A stretch of 64,000 bases of DNA. It comes from Azolla caroliniana. Lineage: Eukaryota; Polypodiophyta. Location of the stretch: positions 2,418,001-2,482,000 of the forward strand of contig JBHGNT010000012.1 of the NCBI GenBank assembly GCA_043228905.1, written 5' to 3'. The position numbers were made by a program, and so were the translations under genes. This document shows, one piece after another, positions 53,744-64,000 of the stretch (within the stretch, counting starts at the first letter, position 1; the number at the start of each line of letters is the position of its first letter). The notes beneath the pieces are model-generated. The model searched no databases and was not told the DNA's origin. It saw nothing but the letters and a program-made list of their open reading frames with translations.

Positions 53744-54903
53744 TTACATGTTGATGAATAGTAAAAGGGTTATGGTTACACTTTGTAATTTATTCTCCCT
53801 ACATTGTTTTAGTTCTAAGATATACCTACCTAGTCTCTTTACACTTGGGATATCTAATAGTTTGGAGAGGGTGGGAGAGGGTCTTAATATGTCTTGGTAT
53901 TCCGCCTGTATCTCGGCATAAGTTGGGCTCTTGCATGTGAAGTGATACTCATCCTCTATATCTCTATGTGGCATAACCTACATAGCCTTTCCTCTCTGGG
54001 GACTCTATTAGCCTGACCATTCTCAATCTCAAGTTGGTGAGGTGATATCCTAAGTTGGCCAATGGCCACCCTTAGTGCATTTCATAAGAATGTATCTAGA
54101 TATCTTGGTCGTGTAATAAAACCTAACTTAGAGAAGTGCAAGAAGTGTTCCTTATAGTACAACATTTTCGATGGGAGTGGCTCTCATGGGGTGATCCATT
54201 TATATCGAGTGTAAAGTTGCCATATTTCTTGACGTATCACTTTATTACGGTCTTCATGAGAGATTAGAGTTTGATCAGTCCCATGGTTGTACTTAAGGGG
54301 AGGTAGGTTATTAATGTCTATGTCGTTTGCAAGTAACCAACTCACCATAATGTTATACCAAGAGCTAGTGTCTCCATATGCATGTAGGGATCAGGATGTC
54401 TCAAAGGCTCGACGAGATATCCTATCTTGTGGTTGACTATGTATCCGATGAATAAAAACTACCACTTGAAAGAGTGCGTCTACTAACATCTGGGGTAGAC
54501 TGAACTCTGCTCTAATAATGTCATGTGGTACTATCGATTTGCTTCGGAGTTGACGTGATAACATCGTCACCAAAGGTCTCTCTAATTGTGTCCACATGAA
54601 AGATGCTAGACTTGGAGCCCATACTACTGATGCATACATGAGGGAAGGGATCACAAATGAGTCGAAGAGCCATCCCTTACTCTGTGGCTCTTGAAAGTAT
54701 GCCTGGTGGCATTGTCTCTCTAAGAGTGAGAGGGATGCATACCCTCTCATTAGCCTATCTTTAGCTACCTGGGTCATCGAGAATTTACTTGAGCGAGCAC
54801 TAAAAGTGACTCCCAAGTATACGTATGATCCCATGACCTCAACTAGTTTATGATAGAGGATTAGGTGACATTTACTCATGTTACCGCCTATCTGGAGCAA
54901 CAC
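53744..54903 (-). pseudogene. LINE ORF2 C-terminal part of an unusual type
   Basis: Minus strand. The best frame (54391-54903) reads GSYVYLGVTFSARSSKFSM, RLMRGYASLSLLERQC, QSKGWLFDSFVIPSLMYASV, LRSKSIVPHDIIRAEFSLPQ, the post-RT region of non-LTR elements. After a stop at 54391 and frame changes it reaches a Cys/His motif: LCRLCHIEI in one frame, then DEYHFTCKSPTYAEIQAEYQ (53744-53974). This differs from the zf-RVT tail of the LINEs at 11.4 and 35 kb and looks more like the YLG-type LINEs I associate with animals and early-diverging plants. Confidence 0.65.
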
Positions 54904-55239
54904 CTTCGATCCCTACGTGGATTTGGACCAAGAGACGTGGTACGAGTAGTTCCCAAGTTACCCTTGATAAATGGCGAGGACTTTACGACACCTTCACCGA
55001 TGAAACACAATACTTAGGGCATGAAATAGAAAAAAACTCACTCTGTGGCGTTACGGAAGTACCACGAGAAAAGAAGATCAAAACCCAACTCTACTATATT
55101 AAATAGATCATGAATTACATGCTCACGGCTATATGCCGGTATTAATTCTTGTTCCTCTAGACTATATGTCTGATCCTATTATGATCTTTCTATATATTTC
55201 CCCCCTTAATGTCTTCAACTTCTTTTCTTATATAGTTTT
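54904..55239. other. short unassigned stretch between LINE and Copia element 2
   Basis: May continue the LINE RT on the minus strand in degraded form; no motif recognised. Its last five bases GTTTT (55235-55239) are the Copia target duplication. Confidence 0.4.
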
Positions 55240-55623
55240 TGTAAAGAATCAGATATGGATTCTTGTGAAGCGGAAGAGATGTGAGTTATGTGTGTGTGTA
55301 AGAGAGAGAGAGAGAGAGAGAGGAACACAGAGAATACGCAAGGTAAAAGTATATTGACAAAGGAGAAAGACTCAACATTTTACAAGGTGGGAGGAGGGAG
55401 GGTACTTTATGTAGTCACCCTCTCTCTTCATTAACTACAAGACTCATGGAGCATGGGGAGTGTGAAAGCTCATAAGTTATGTGTCATAGAATATGATTCT
55501 ATGACTCATACTAAATGCTAGAATACAAACTGGTGACATAATGGTGACTCTTGACCGTTGGAGTGTCTCTTCACTTTCAAGGTGAGTTCACACACTAGAC
55601 CAAGTTGAGCTTGATTCTCAACA
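55240..55623 (-). repeat. 3' LTR of Copia element 2
   Basis: 384 bp; on the minus strand TGTTGAGAATCAAGCTC..TTCTTTACA. Contains a short (GA)n tract (about 55299-55321). Confidence 0.9.
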
Positions 55624-55834
55624 CGCCCCCTCAAGCTCAAGTCGGGTCGGTTTCAGACGGTATCCGAAATCCGCTTCAACTCGCGTTCTGGAGTCCGCGT
55701 CGACTCGTGTCGACTCGCATTTATGCGGAGTTGCGGAATCCGTGCTCCAGCTTGCGTTGTGCGTAGTTACGAAGTCTGTGCTTTGGCTTGCGTCTTTCTT
55801 CGTGGCTTTGTTGCGTGGTTGTGGAATCCACGCG

Positions 55835-57340
55835 TTATTGTGTACTGTCTTCAGTACTCCCCCTCCAGCTTGGCAGGTCAGGGATCGTCAATCCGAGATC
55901 GATCATGAATTGCCATAGCTTGTCAGCTCCTAAGGCTTTAGTAAAGATGTCGGCCGTTTGAAGATTGGTGCTAATGTGTTGTAGGTCGACATCGCTAGCC
56001 AGAACACGCTCTTGGATGAAGTGATAGTGCACTTCAATGTGCTTTGTCCACGCGTGGAACACCGGGTTCCGAGCTAGATAGATACTGCTCATGTTGTCGC
56101 AGTAAAGGGAAGTCGGATCCTTGATGGGTACGCCCAGATCCTTCAAAATCCTCTTGAGCCATACGGCTTCACACGCAGCTACGACTACGCCCTTGTATTC
56201 CGCCTCCATACTCGAAAGAGTGACGGTAGGTTGCTTCTTGCTACTCTAGGATATTGCTCCGCTGTCGAGGGAGAAAACAAATCCGGAGGTTGATATTCTA
56301 TAAGCTTTGTAGCCGGCCCAATCGGCGTCTGTGTACCCCACGAGTCGTATTGGCATCACGGTCTTGTAGAGGATGCCGCAATCCATTGTGCCGCTCACGT
56401 AGCGTAGAACTCGCTTAGCGCAATCCAAGTGAGTATCACGCGGTGTTTGCATGAATTGGCTAAGGAGACCGACCGGATATCTGAGATCGGGTCATGTGAT
56501 CGTGAGGTAGATGAGACTCCCGATGAGTTGCCGATACTGAGTCGGCTCACACGCTTTGGTGCTGGAGTTCGCATCTAGTTTGAGATTGCGATCGAGCGGG
56601 GTTGTCGCGGATTTGCACTCAGCCATCTTGAACTTGTATAACAAATTGAGGATGTAGTGCCGTTGAGAGATCATGATTCCGGCCGGAGTCCGAATTACCT
56701 CGATCCCGCGGAAGTAGTGGAGCTCCTTCATGTCCGTCATCTCAAACTTGTCGGAAAGGAGGGATTTGACCTTAGTGATTTCGACGAGATGCTCACCTCC
56801 AATGACTAGGTCATCCACATATAAGATGATGACGATCGAACTTGAGGAATCGCTTCGTATATAGAGGGAGTTGTCCGATTTTGACATACGGAAGCCGATT
56901 TGAAGGTTGTATTGCGTTATCTTCGAATGCCAAGCACACGGTGCTTGCTTGAGGTCGTAGAGTGGCTTCTTGAATCGGCAAACAACTTTCGGATGGGTGC
57001 TTGAGTTGAAGTTGGGTGGTTGGATCATGTACACCTTCTCTTCTAATTCACCTTGTAGAAAGGCGTTCTTGATGTCCATTTGATGGAGGTGCCACCCTTT
57101 CGCCGCGGCAAGCGCAATTATGGTCCGCACTGTCGTCATCTTTGCCACCAGGGCAAAGGTCTCTTCGTAGTCGACGCCATGCGTCTGAGCGTATCCTTTT
57201 GCTACGAGTCGAGCTTTGTAGCGGTTGACGGAACCGTCAGCGTTATACTTCACTTTGTAAATCCATCTGCATCCGATCGCCTTTTTGTGTGGTGAGGTGG
57301 GAACGAGATCCCATGTCTCGTTCTTGCGTAGTGCCTGCAT
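55835..57340 (-). pseudogene. Copia element 2 reverse transcriptase and RNase H
   Basis: RT frame 57340-56492: NETWDLVPTSPHKKAIGCRW, YKARLVAKGYAQTHGVDYEE, MDIKNAFLQGELEEKVYM, and the catalytic LYVDDLVI. A stop near 56492 is followed by YTDADWAG (56246-56452), the first RNase H Asp region, and MEAEYKGVVVAACEAVWLKR with LYCDNMSSIYLARNP (55835-56209). The pieces together cover the whole domain set; stops at about 56492 and 56246 break them. Confidence 0.88.
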
Positions 57341-57364
57341 CTCCTCGTTCCTGGCTTTGATCTA

Positions 57365-58646
57365 TCATGGGTCCTTCGCGGCTTCGGAAATGGTTTCCGA
57401 CTCCCGTACTGTCGCTACCTTCATCATAAAGGCATAATGGTACGCCATATAATCGTTGTAGCCGAATCGGGTTACAGGGTTCTTTTCACGGGTGGAGCGA
57501 CAGAACTTTTCATTTGCTAAGATGAGGGCTTTCTTAGCTCCGATTGATACATTGAAGCCGTTGAACTCACTGTCAAGTGAGTGAGTTGACTCATCGTTGT
57601 CGAAACGATCATCTGCGTATTCCGCCATTTTCGCCTTGCCCTTGTCCATCTTTGGGCTAGGCTGTGATGTGCTTTGATCGCTCAAAGGCTCTTGTGGTCC
57701 GCTCAGTCGGGTCATGATCGGACTATCTTCGAACATGTGCGTAAGGCGATCCTCATCCTTTATCTCTTGTTCGGCGGATTCCTGGTTGAGCGGAGTCGGA
57801 GTCGGAGTTGTCTCTGGTGCGTACCAAGATGCGGACTCGTCAAAAACGACGTCTCGACTTACTCGTGATTTTCGAGTAGGGGTTGTAGCACTTGTACCCC
57901 TTTTGCTCCAATGAGTATCCTACGAGGATACATTTCTCCGACTTCGGGTCAAGATTTTGACGCTTCTCGTTGGGGATGTGCACGTACGCTATCGCGCCGA
58001 ATATCCGGATGTGCGATAAGTCCGGCTTCTTTCTGAAGTATTTTTCGTGCGGAGTGACCTCGTGCATGCCGGATGTTGTGCACCGGTTCATTAGGTAGAC
58101 GGCCATATTTGCAGCTTCGGCCCAATATGACTTGGGCATATGCTTCTCGTTCATCATGGCCCGCGCTACTTCGAGGATGTGCCGATTTTTGCGCTCGGCT
58201 ACCCCGTTTTGTTGCGGAGTGTGTCGGCAAGTGAATTCTCGCCGAATTCCTTCCTTTCGGAGATATGCCGTGAAGTCGTCCGAGAAGTACTCCTTGCCGC
58301 CATCCGAACGAAGATAACGTACATGTCGGCCCATGGCTTTCTCGACTTCATTCTTGAAATTTTGGAAGTGTCCGAACACTTCGCTCTTTTCCTGCATCAG
58401 GTAGATCCAAGTGTGCTTAGAGAAGTCGTTGATGAAGAGCACATAATATCGGCATCCGCCGAATGTAGCCGTCTGCGCCGATCCCCATACGTCGGGATGG
58501 ACTACGTCGAGTAGACCTTTGCTCACGTTCCGCTCTTTCGGGAATGGGTGTCGGTGTTGCTTGCCGAATTGGCACAGTTCGCATACACCTTCAATCTCCT
58601 TCTCTTTGAATGTCGGGAGTTCGATGACGACTCCTTTCGATTTCAT
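57365..58646 (-). pseudogene. Copia element 2 integrase and linker
   Basis: Open from 58646 to 57840: preintegrase CELCQFGKQHRHPFPKERN, DVVHPDVWGSAQTATFGGCR (first Asp), LRSDGGKEYFSDDF (second Asp), TPQQNGVAERKNRHI (Glu), then IRIFGAIAYVHI and GYSLEQKGYKCYNP. A frame change follows and 57736-57365 encodes the acidic linker and the segment before RT. The stretch HPFPKERN shows exactly what was interrupted in element 1 by the Gypsy insertion. Confidence 0.88.
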
Positions 58647-59040
58647 TGCTTTGAGTTTGTTGAGATTGATGTGGCTGATTCACTTGTGCCATAGCTCTAT
58701 GTCGGAGTCGGCTTTCGTGTTTTTTTGCGAACATGGTGGATTTCATCTCGCGTGAATCGAGAATGAACATCCGGCCCTCTCTTCGTCCGCGTGCGATGAG
58801 TCAGCCCTCTTTTTCGATGAAGCAACCGCCTTGATTAAATCGAACTTGCATCCCTTGCTCTACAATTTGGCCGACGGAGACCAAATTCTTTGTAATGGTC
58901 GGTACATGCAAGACATTTTTAATGTAATTTTGCTTACCTTCTTTTCCGAATGGAACATTGCCGATGTGCCGAATCGGGTGCCTAGTGTCGTCTCCGGTTT
59001 CGACATAGCCGGGTCGGTCCGGCTCTCAAAGTTCTCGGAA

Positions 59041-60219
59041 CTATTCTTGATGCGATGTCATATGGTTCGAGGCACTAGAATCGATGAACCATACGTCTTC
59101 CGGACCGGAGACACTAGTTAAGGTAGCAGCCGACATAGAGTTTGCTCTATGTTTCATCATGAACATTCCGCCACAGTCGAAGTTCTGTGCATACATTCCG
59201 CTACAATCTTCGTAGTCGGAGTTGTGCCCGTACATTCCGCCACGGTCGGAGTTGTGTGCATACATTCGGCCACGATCTTCATAGTCGGAGTTGTGCCCGT
59301 ACATTCCGCTATACTCTTCGTAGTCGGAATTGTGCGCGTAGTTCGTGAGTTGTCGGCTTGTGGAAGCCGATTCACGCATCTTCTTTCGGCACTCTTCTTC
59401 GTGGTGGCCGAGCTTTCCGCAATATCTGCATTCGGTTGCATTTTGACGGCTCGGGCTAGAGTGGAAGCTCCCCCTTCTTGCGAAGGTTCCTCGTTGGCTT
59501 CCGTTTTGCGGCCAAAATTGGGAGTTGTTGTCGTAGGTCGGACCTCGTCCGCCTTGTCCTTGGCCGAATCGGCCTCTCGCTCGTCCGCGTCCTCTTCCTT
59601 CGTTCGATTGCGTGTAGAGCATGTGGCCTTCCGACTCATTGCTCATTGTACGCACGTGGTTTTCTTCGACCAATAACATTGATTGGAGCTCGAAGAAGGA
59701 GGGAGATTTCTCCCGTGCTAGAACGGCGGTTCGCATCGCGCCGAATCGTGGTGCGAGGCCGCCGAGGCATATTTGAACCATCTCATCATCATCGATATTT
59801 ATGCTTATTGAGCCGAGTGAATTGCAAAGCTCCTTGATCTTTTAGGTGTATGTTTTGATGGACATGTCCCTTTGTTGAATGTTCAACTCTTGGCGGAGTT
59901 GAAGCTTCCTCTCGGTTGTGTTGGCGGCGAAAATCTTTCGTAGATTTTCCCATGCTTCCTTCGGCGTCTTGGCCTCTCGAATGTAACCGAGCATGTGGTC
60001 GTGAACACATGTCGCCAAACAATACATCACGCGGCTTGCAGCTTGCTCCCATGTCGCGTATCCGGGAGCCGCTTCGGCGGGTCGGTCTTCATGACCTCCT
60101 TTGATGTAGCTCCAATAGCCTTGTCCGACAAGGTATTGGTGCATCTTGTACTCCCAAGATGCGAAGTTGTTTCGATCCAACTTCTCGGTAGGGAGAGCGC
60201 TCCCCATTTGAGTATTCAT
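59041..60219 (-). pseudogene. Copia element 2 gag and protease start
   Basis: ATG 60219 (MNTQMGSALPTEKLDRNNFA); UBN2 Gag to 59842 where a TAA ends the frame. It resumes to 59041 with MVQICLGGLAPRFGAMRT, a Gly/Arg-rich stretch, the CCHC knuckle CRYCGKLGHHEEEC, and five to six tandem segments related to HNSDYEDRGRMYA. The protease start reads WFIDSSASNHM: the normal catalytic triad DSG is DSS here. A TAG follows HQE at about 59041 where the family has Trp. The element is therefore inactive at the protease as well. Confidence 0.85.
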
Positions 60220-60366
60220 TATGTCGATTCTTCTTCTTCTTCTTCTCTCTTCGAATGCGTGCTATGTAGCGAAGCTACGATAGCGATGAGCCGGTTCTTG
60301 GTCGATGGCGTGGAGCACAACACACGATCACGATGAGGCGAGTGGGCTAGATTGAGCTACCAAATC

Positions 60367-60378
60367 GCTCTAATACCA
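60367..60378 (-). promoter_or_regulatory. primer-binding site of Copia element 2
   Basis: Minus strand TGGTATTAGAGC, one transition away from the initiator tRNA-Met site TGGTATCAGAGC, directly after the 5' LTR. Confidence 0.85.
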
Positions 60379-60435
60379 TGTAAAGAATCGGATATTGATT
60401 CTTGTGAAGCGGAAGAGATGTGAGTTATGTGTGTG

Positions 60436-60492
<57 letters not shown>

Positions 60493-60911
60493 CACAGAGA
60501 ATACACAAGGTAAAAGTATAGCGGGTATGATTCTTGTGTAGCGGAATAGGTGAGAGATGTGCATTATGTGAGTGAGTGAGAGAGAGAGAGAGAGAGAGTG
60601 CAAGAGACAAGGAGTAAGACACAGAGAATACGCAAGGTTAAGTATATTAACAAAGGAGAAAGACTCAACATTTACAAGGTGGGAGGAGGGTGCTTTATAT
60701 AGTCACCCTCTCTCTTCATTAACTACAAGACTCATGGAGCATGGGGAATGTGAAAGCTCATAAGTTATGTGTCATAGAATATGATTCTATGACTCATACT
60801 AAATGCTAGAATACAAACTGGTGACAGAATGGTGACTCTTGACCGTTGGAGTGTCTCTTCACTTTTAAGGTGAGTTCACACACTAGACCAAGTTGAGCTT
60901 GATTCTCAACA
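60379..60911 (-). repeat. 5' LTR of Copia element 2, with internal duplication
   Basis: 533 bp against 384 bp in the 3' LTR. The extra length comes from a longer (GA)n (60439-60489) and a second, diverged copy of the terminal segment (gattcttgtgtagcggaata.. (GA)n ..cacagagaatacgcaagg, about 60528-60640). Confidence 0.85.
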
Positions 60912-61178
60912 GTTTTTTGTTTTCAACTTCTTCGGCGCGCATACTTATTCTTTCCTCGACTACGTATGACTCGGCTTTCTGTTTCATAACACTCATTTAC
61001 CTACTTTTACCTACTTTTCGTATTACGATTCTTTCTAGGTCTATATACGGTTCCCAACAATATTACATTTTTAGTCCCATGGACAACACCTGGCATGCCC
61101 GTGGGACAGTGTCGTGGCACATCAAACTCACAAAAATGCAAAATTCAAAATAAAAAAAAAGAAAAGAAAATCTAAAGG
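60912..61178. other. short spacer between two Copia elements
   Basis: Starts with the target duplication GTTTT of element 2; A-rich at the right end. No gene. Confidence 0.5.
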
Positions 61179-61985
61179 TGTTGGGAGACAGGTCCCTCCG
61201 GATGGGAAGAGAGAAGAACAGTGCTGATGAGTACCCGGCTACGGAGAGCCGGATGGTGCAGACTGTTGGGAGACAGGTCCCTCCGGATGGGAAGAGAGAA
61301 GAACAGTGCTGATGAACATACTCGGCCGAGGCTGATAGGCCTCGGCCGAAACCGTATAACGAGTACCCGGCTACGGAGAGTCGGATGGTGCAGACCCGGT
61401 GAGAACCGGATGAAGAGTACACGGCTACGGAGAGCCGGATGGTGCAGATCCGGTGAGAACCGGATGAGGAGTACCCAGCTACGGAGAGCCGGATGGTGCA
61501 GACCCGGTGAGGAGTGCTCACCGGATGAAGAGACATATTCGTAAATATGTTTTCTGAGAGTCCATCATGGTTGTATTTGTAAATAGCCGAAAAGTCATAT
61601 TAGTATAAATATGACTTAGGGCAAACCTTTTTTGATGTGGTCGTTGTTATTCTTGTCTGCGCGAGATTAGAGTGCGTAACCGTGTACAGAGAGAGTGAGA
61701 GAGAGGAAGAGGTCGTTGCCTCAGTTGTAACCGCCGCTTGTGGCGAAGATCGTGAGCACGAGGTCGTTGCCTTCGTGAACTCATTATTGTACATTCTAAC
61801 ATAGTGATAGATTGCAGCCTGTGGGCTGCCGTGGTTTTTTCCCTTAGTTTGGGTTTTCCAGGTAAACACCCTATGTACTCTTCTCTTCTTCGTGTCGTGC
61901 ATTCTTTATTTCCCGTTTTCTGTGTATGGTTCTAAGCTCGGTTGTGGCCGAGCGTTGTGCATAAGGAGCGTTGTAGTTCCCGTCA
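61179..61985 (+). repeat. 5' LTR of Copia element 3 with internal tandem repeats
   Basis: Begins TGTTGGGAGACAGG; the first 50 bp or so occur again at 61264. A 54-bp unit starting gagtacccggctacggagag is repeated at 61361, 61415 and 61469, with a fragment at 61229. The 3' limit is set by the CA before the primer site and is approximate. Confidence 0.75.
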
Positions 61986-61987
61986 AG

Positions 61988-61998
61988 TGGTATCAGAG
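61988..61998 (+). promoter_or_regulatory. primer-binding site of Copia element 3
   Basis: TGGTATCAGAG, complementary to the 3' end of initiator tRNA-Met. Confidence 0.85.
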
Positions 61999-62014
61999 TG
62001 AAACGACACAGAAA

Positions 62015-64000
62015 ATGGACGATTCATTGGGAGGCATGTTCAAGCTCACCGGCTCCAACTATTCGGTGTGGAAGTCGAAGATGAGGGACATGCTCGTGGT
62101 TGAAGACCTCTGGCTACCGGTTCAGTTCGGGGACAAGAGACCGGACAAAATCGACGCCGCGATATGGGAGGTGATGCACATGAAGACAACGGCGTACATA
62201 CGGTGCTTCATCGACATGAGCCTGTAAAACAACTTCAATGAAGAGAGCAAGGCTCATGAGCTCTGGGAGAAGATCGGCATTATGTTTCAAAACAAAAATG
62301 TTGTTAATCAGGTTTCGGTATTCTGGAAGCTAGTAAGACTCTGGTACCAAGATGGCTCTAGCATGGCGGAGCACATGAATGCCTTCCAGGGGCTAATCCA
62401 CCAGGCAACATCATTGGAGGTACCTCTCGCCGATGAGGTACTAGCACTACTCCTGCTCGGTTCCCTCCCAGATAGCTGGGAGACGTTGGTTGTCACCTTG
62501 GGCAACGCCAGGCCGGAAGGGAAATGGTTATCCCTAGCAAGAGTAAAGTCGAGCTTGCTAGATGAGGAGGCGCGTCGGAAAGATAAAGATACGAGCTCCG
62601 ACTCCAAAGCGCTCCTTACCGAATCGGAACGTGGAAGACAAAGAAACCATAATCCCTAGAACCGGGAAAAGTCGGGGACACGGTCAAAGTCAAGGGGGAG
62701 ACCTACTTGCTTCTATTGCGGCAAGCCGGGACACTTCTAGAAGAACTGTCGGCATTTCCGAAAGGACAAGGAAACCGACGGTACCGATTCGAAGCGGATA
62801 CCGGACCGGAACGGTAAAGACCGGAGGGGAATGGACCGGAAGGGGACGACGGCAATCGCGGCAAGTGAAGAAGAGTTGATGCTCATCACTGAGGAGAGTG
62901 AGATAAACCTTGCCGGCGACGAGATGACCTGGGTGGTCGACTCCGGAGCGTTGTTCCACCTTACCCCGGACTGGAAATGCTTCTCATCCTACTCAGCCGT
63001 TGATCACGGCTGTGTCCGGATGGGGAATGAAGGTACATGCCGAATTGTCGGCATAGGAGAAGTATGGCTGTCAACACCAACCAGATGCAAGATGCTGCTG
63101 AAGGATGTTCGACACGTTCCGGAGGTTCGTCTGAACCTGATATCAGCCGGTCGGCTAGATGATGAAGGCTACACGGGTAGCATCCGGAACGGTGTTATGA
63201 AGTTCAGCAAAGGGAGCCTGATTGTGGCTTGGGCCCGGAAGGTAAACACGTTGTACCTGATGAATGCCCGGTTATGTCCGGAGGAAGTGAACGTGGTATC
63301 CGACACTGCCGGTGAGTTGTGGCACAAAAGGCTGTGTCACATGAGCGAGAAGGGGATGAAGAGGCTTGCAGACAACAACCTCATTCCAGTGAAGAACGTG
63401 CACTTGGAGAAGTGTATTGATTGTCTGGCCGGTAAACAAAACCGGACCTCCTTTCGACCAAGGCCACCGATGAGACGTAATGCACCACTGGAGTTGGTGC
63501 ATACTGATGTGTGTCAAGTGGACACGAAGTCACATGCAGGATCTTAGTACTTCGTGACATTCATAGATGACCACAGCCGGAAGCTGTGGGCCACACCGTT
63601 GAAGACGAAGGATCAGGTGTTATCCGTCTTCAAAGAGCTCCACGCGAGAGTGGAAAGAGAAACCGGCCGGAAGCTGAAGGCGGTTCGAGCAGATAACGGA
63701 GGTGAATACCAGGGGCAGTTCGAGGAGTATTGTCGCTCGAAGGGAATCCGGCTCGAATTTACCGTGCCGAAGACGTCGGAACTAAACGGGCTGGCCGAAA
63801 GGATGAACCGGACCATAATGGAGAGGGTCCGGAGTATGCTAGCGCATGCAAAACTACCCAAGAAGTTTTGGGCTGAGGCACTGTTGACGGCGACATATGT
63901 GATAAACAGATCACCCTCAGTACCCTTGGACGGAGACACGCCACAGAGAGTCTGGACCGGTAAGGAAGTGTCCTACCGGCATTTGAAGGTATTCGGGTGT
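62015..64000 (+). pseudogene. Copia element 3 gag-protease-integrase, one frame with four stops
   Basis: ATG 62015 (MDDSLGGMFKLTGSNYSVWK). A single frame, without any frameshift, carries UBN2-type Gag, the knuckle CFYCGKPGHF.KNC, protease WVVDSGALFHLTP, GAG-preintegrase LWHKRLCHMSEKGMKRL, and the integrase core with HTDVC, VTFIDDHSRKLW, VRADNGGEY and the Glu region LNGLAERMNRT. Stops are TAA 62225, TAG 62657, TAG 62738 (inside the zinc knuckle) and TAG 63545. The window ends within the integrase C-terminal part (HLKVFGC). Confidence 0.88.

Larger units (their letters stand above)
55240..60911 (-). mobile_element. Copia element 2, complete but mutated
   Basis: Minus-strand element with LTRs 60379-60911 (5') and 55240-55623 (3'), target duplication GTTTT (55235-55239 and 60912-60916), primer site 60378-60367 and a purine tract (cttgagggggcg, minus strand) next to the 3' LTR. 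The order gag, protease, integrase, RT, RNase H is that of Copia. Several premature stops interrupt the polyprotein. It is the better preserved relative of element 1. Confidence 0.93.
61179..64000 (+). mobile_element. Copia element 3 (Tnt1-like), 5' half, runs off the window
   Basis: LTR from TGTTGGGAGACAGG at 61179 to about 61985, primer site at 61988, then gag-protease-integrase in one frame to the window end. The LTR sequence and Gag differ completely from elements 1 and 2, so this is another family. The 3' part and target duplication lie outside. Confidence 0.85.

Overview
The window is nuclear DNA of a land plant. It has intron-split genes with GT-AG junctions, a nuclear gene for a chloroplast NDH subunit (NdhO) with a transit peptide, a plant-type ATL RING-H2 ligase, long AT-rich introns, and nested Copia, Gypsy and LINE elements. 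The species cannot be fixed from sequence alone. The Gypsy element and one LINE are of types I associate more with fungi, animals and early-diverging plants than with angiosperms, so a non-seed plant (fern, lycophyte or bryophyte) is a tentative guess.

Genic half (about 1-34 kb): (i) a 5'-partial, ten-exon plus-strand gene for a two-repeat SLT/lysozyme-like protein ending in a CaaX box (1216-6147); (ii) convergent to it, a complete seven-exon ndhO on the minus strand (7733-10304); (iii) a GC-richer 5'-truncated LINE (about 11.44-12.98 kb); (iv) a gene-poor stretch with decayed coding traces; (v) an intronless CDC45 replication-helicase gene (17435-19243) behind a stack of microsatellites and an E2F-type site; (vi) an eight-exon minus-strand DENR translation-factor gene (21417-26000); (vii) a two-exon minus-strand ATL-type E3 ligase gene with an apparent GC-AG intron and a coding minisatellite (31112-33958). 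Exon joins for these genes were worked out by hand from splice consensus, reading phase and family conservation.

Transposon half (about 35-64 kb): a LINE relic; Copia element 1 (plus strand, from 39694), split by a nearly intact chromodomain Gypsy element (41854-47790, target duplication GAGAG, LTRs of equal length that read as identical) and cut at its 3' side by an older LTR of the same Gypsy family (49013-49438); two minus-strand LINE pieces; complete but mutated Copia element 2 (minus strand, 55240-60911, target duplication GTTTT); and the 5' half of a different, Tnt1-like Copia element 3 running off the right edge.

The most striking object is the Gypsy element. Directly after its 5' LTR there is no tRNA-type primer site. 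Instead an 11-nt sequence is the exact reverse complement of 11 nt starting 33 nt downstream of the LTR TATA box, which is the arrangement of Tf1/sushi-type self-priming. Its gag and pol frames are joined by a -1 frameshift signal (G TTA AAC, 6-nt spacer, 11-pair hairpin), pol has no ATG of its own, Gag resembles sushi/PEG10-type capsids, and the LTRs carry two perfect four-unit heat-shock elements upstream of the TATA box that persist in a diverged LTR copy. An in-frame TAA between capsid and zinc knuckle is the main visible defect.
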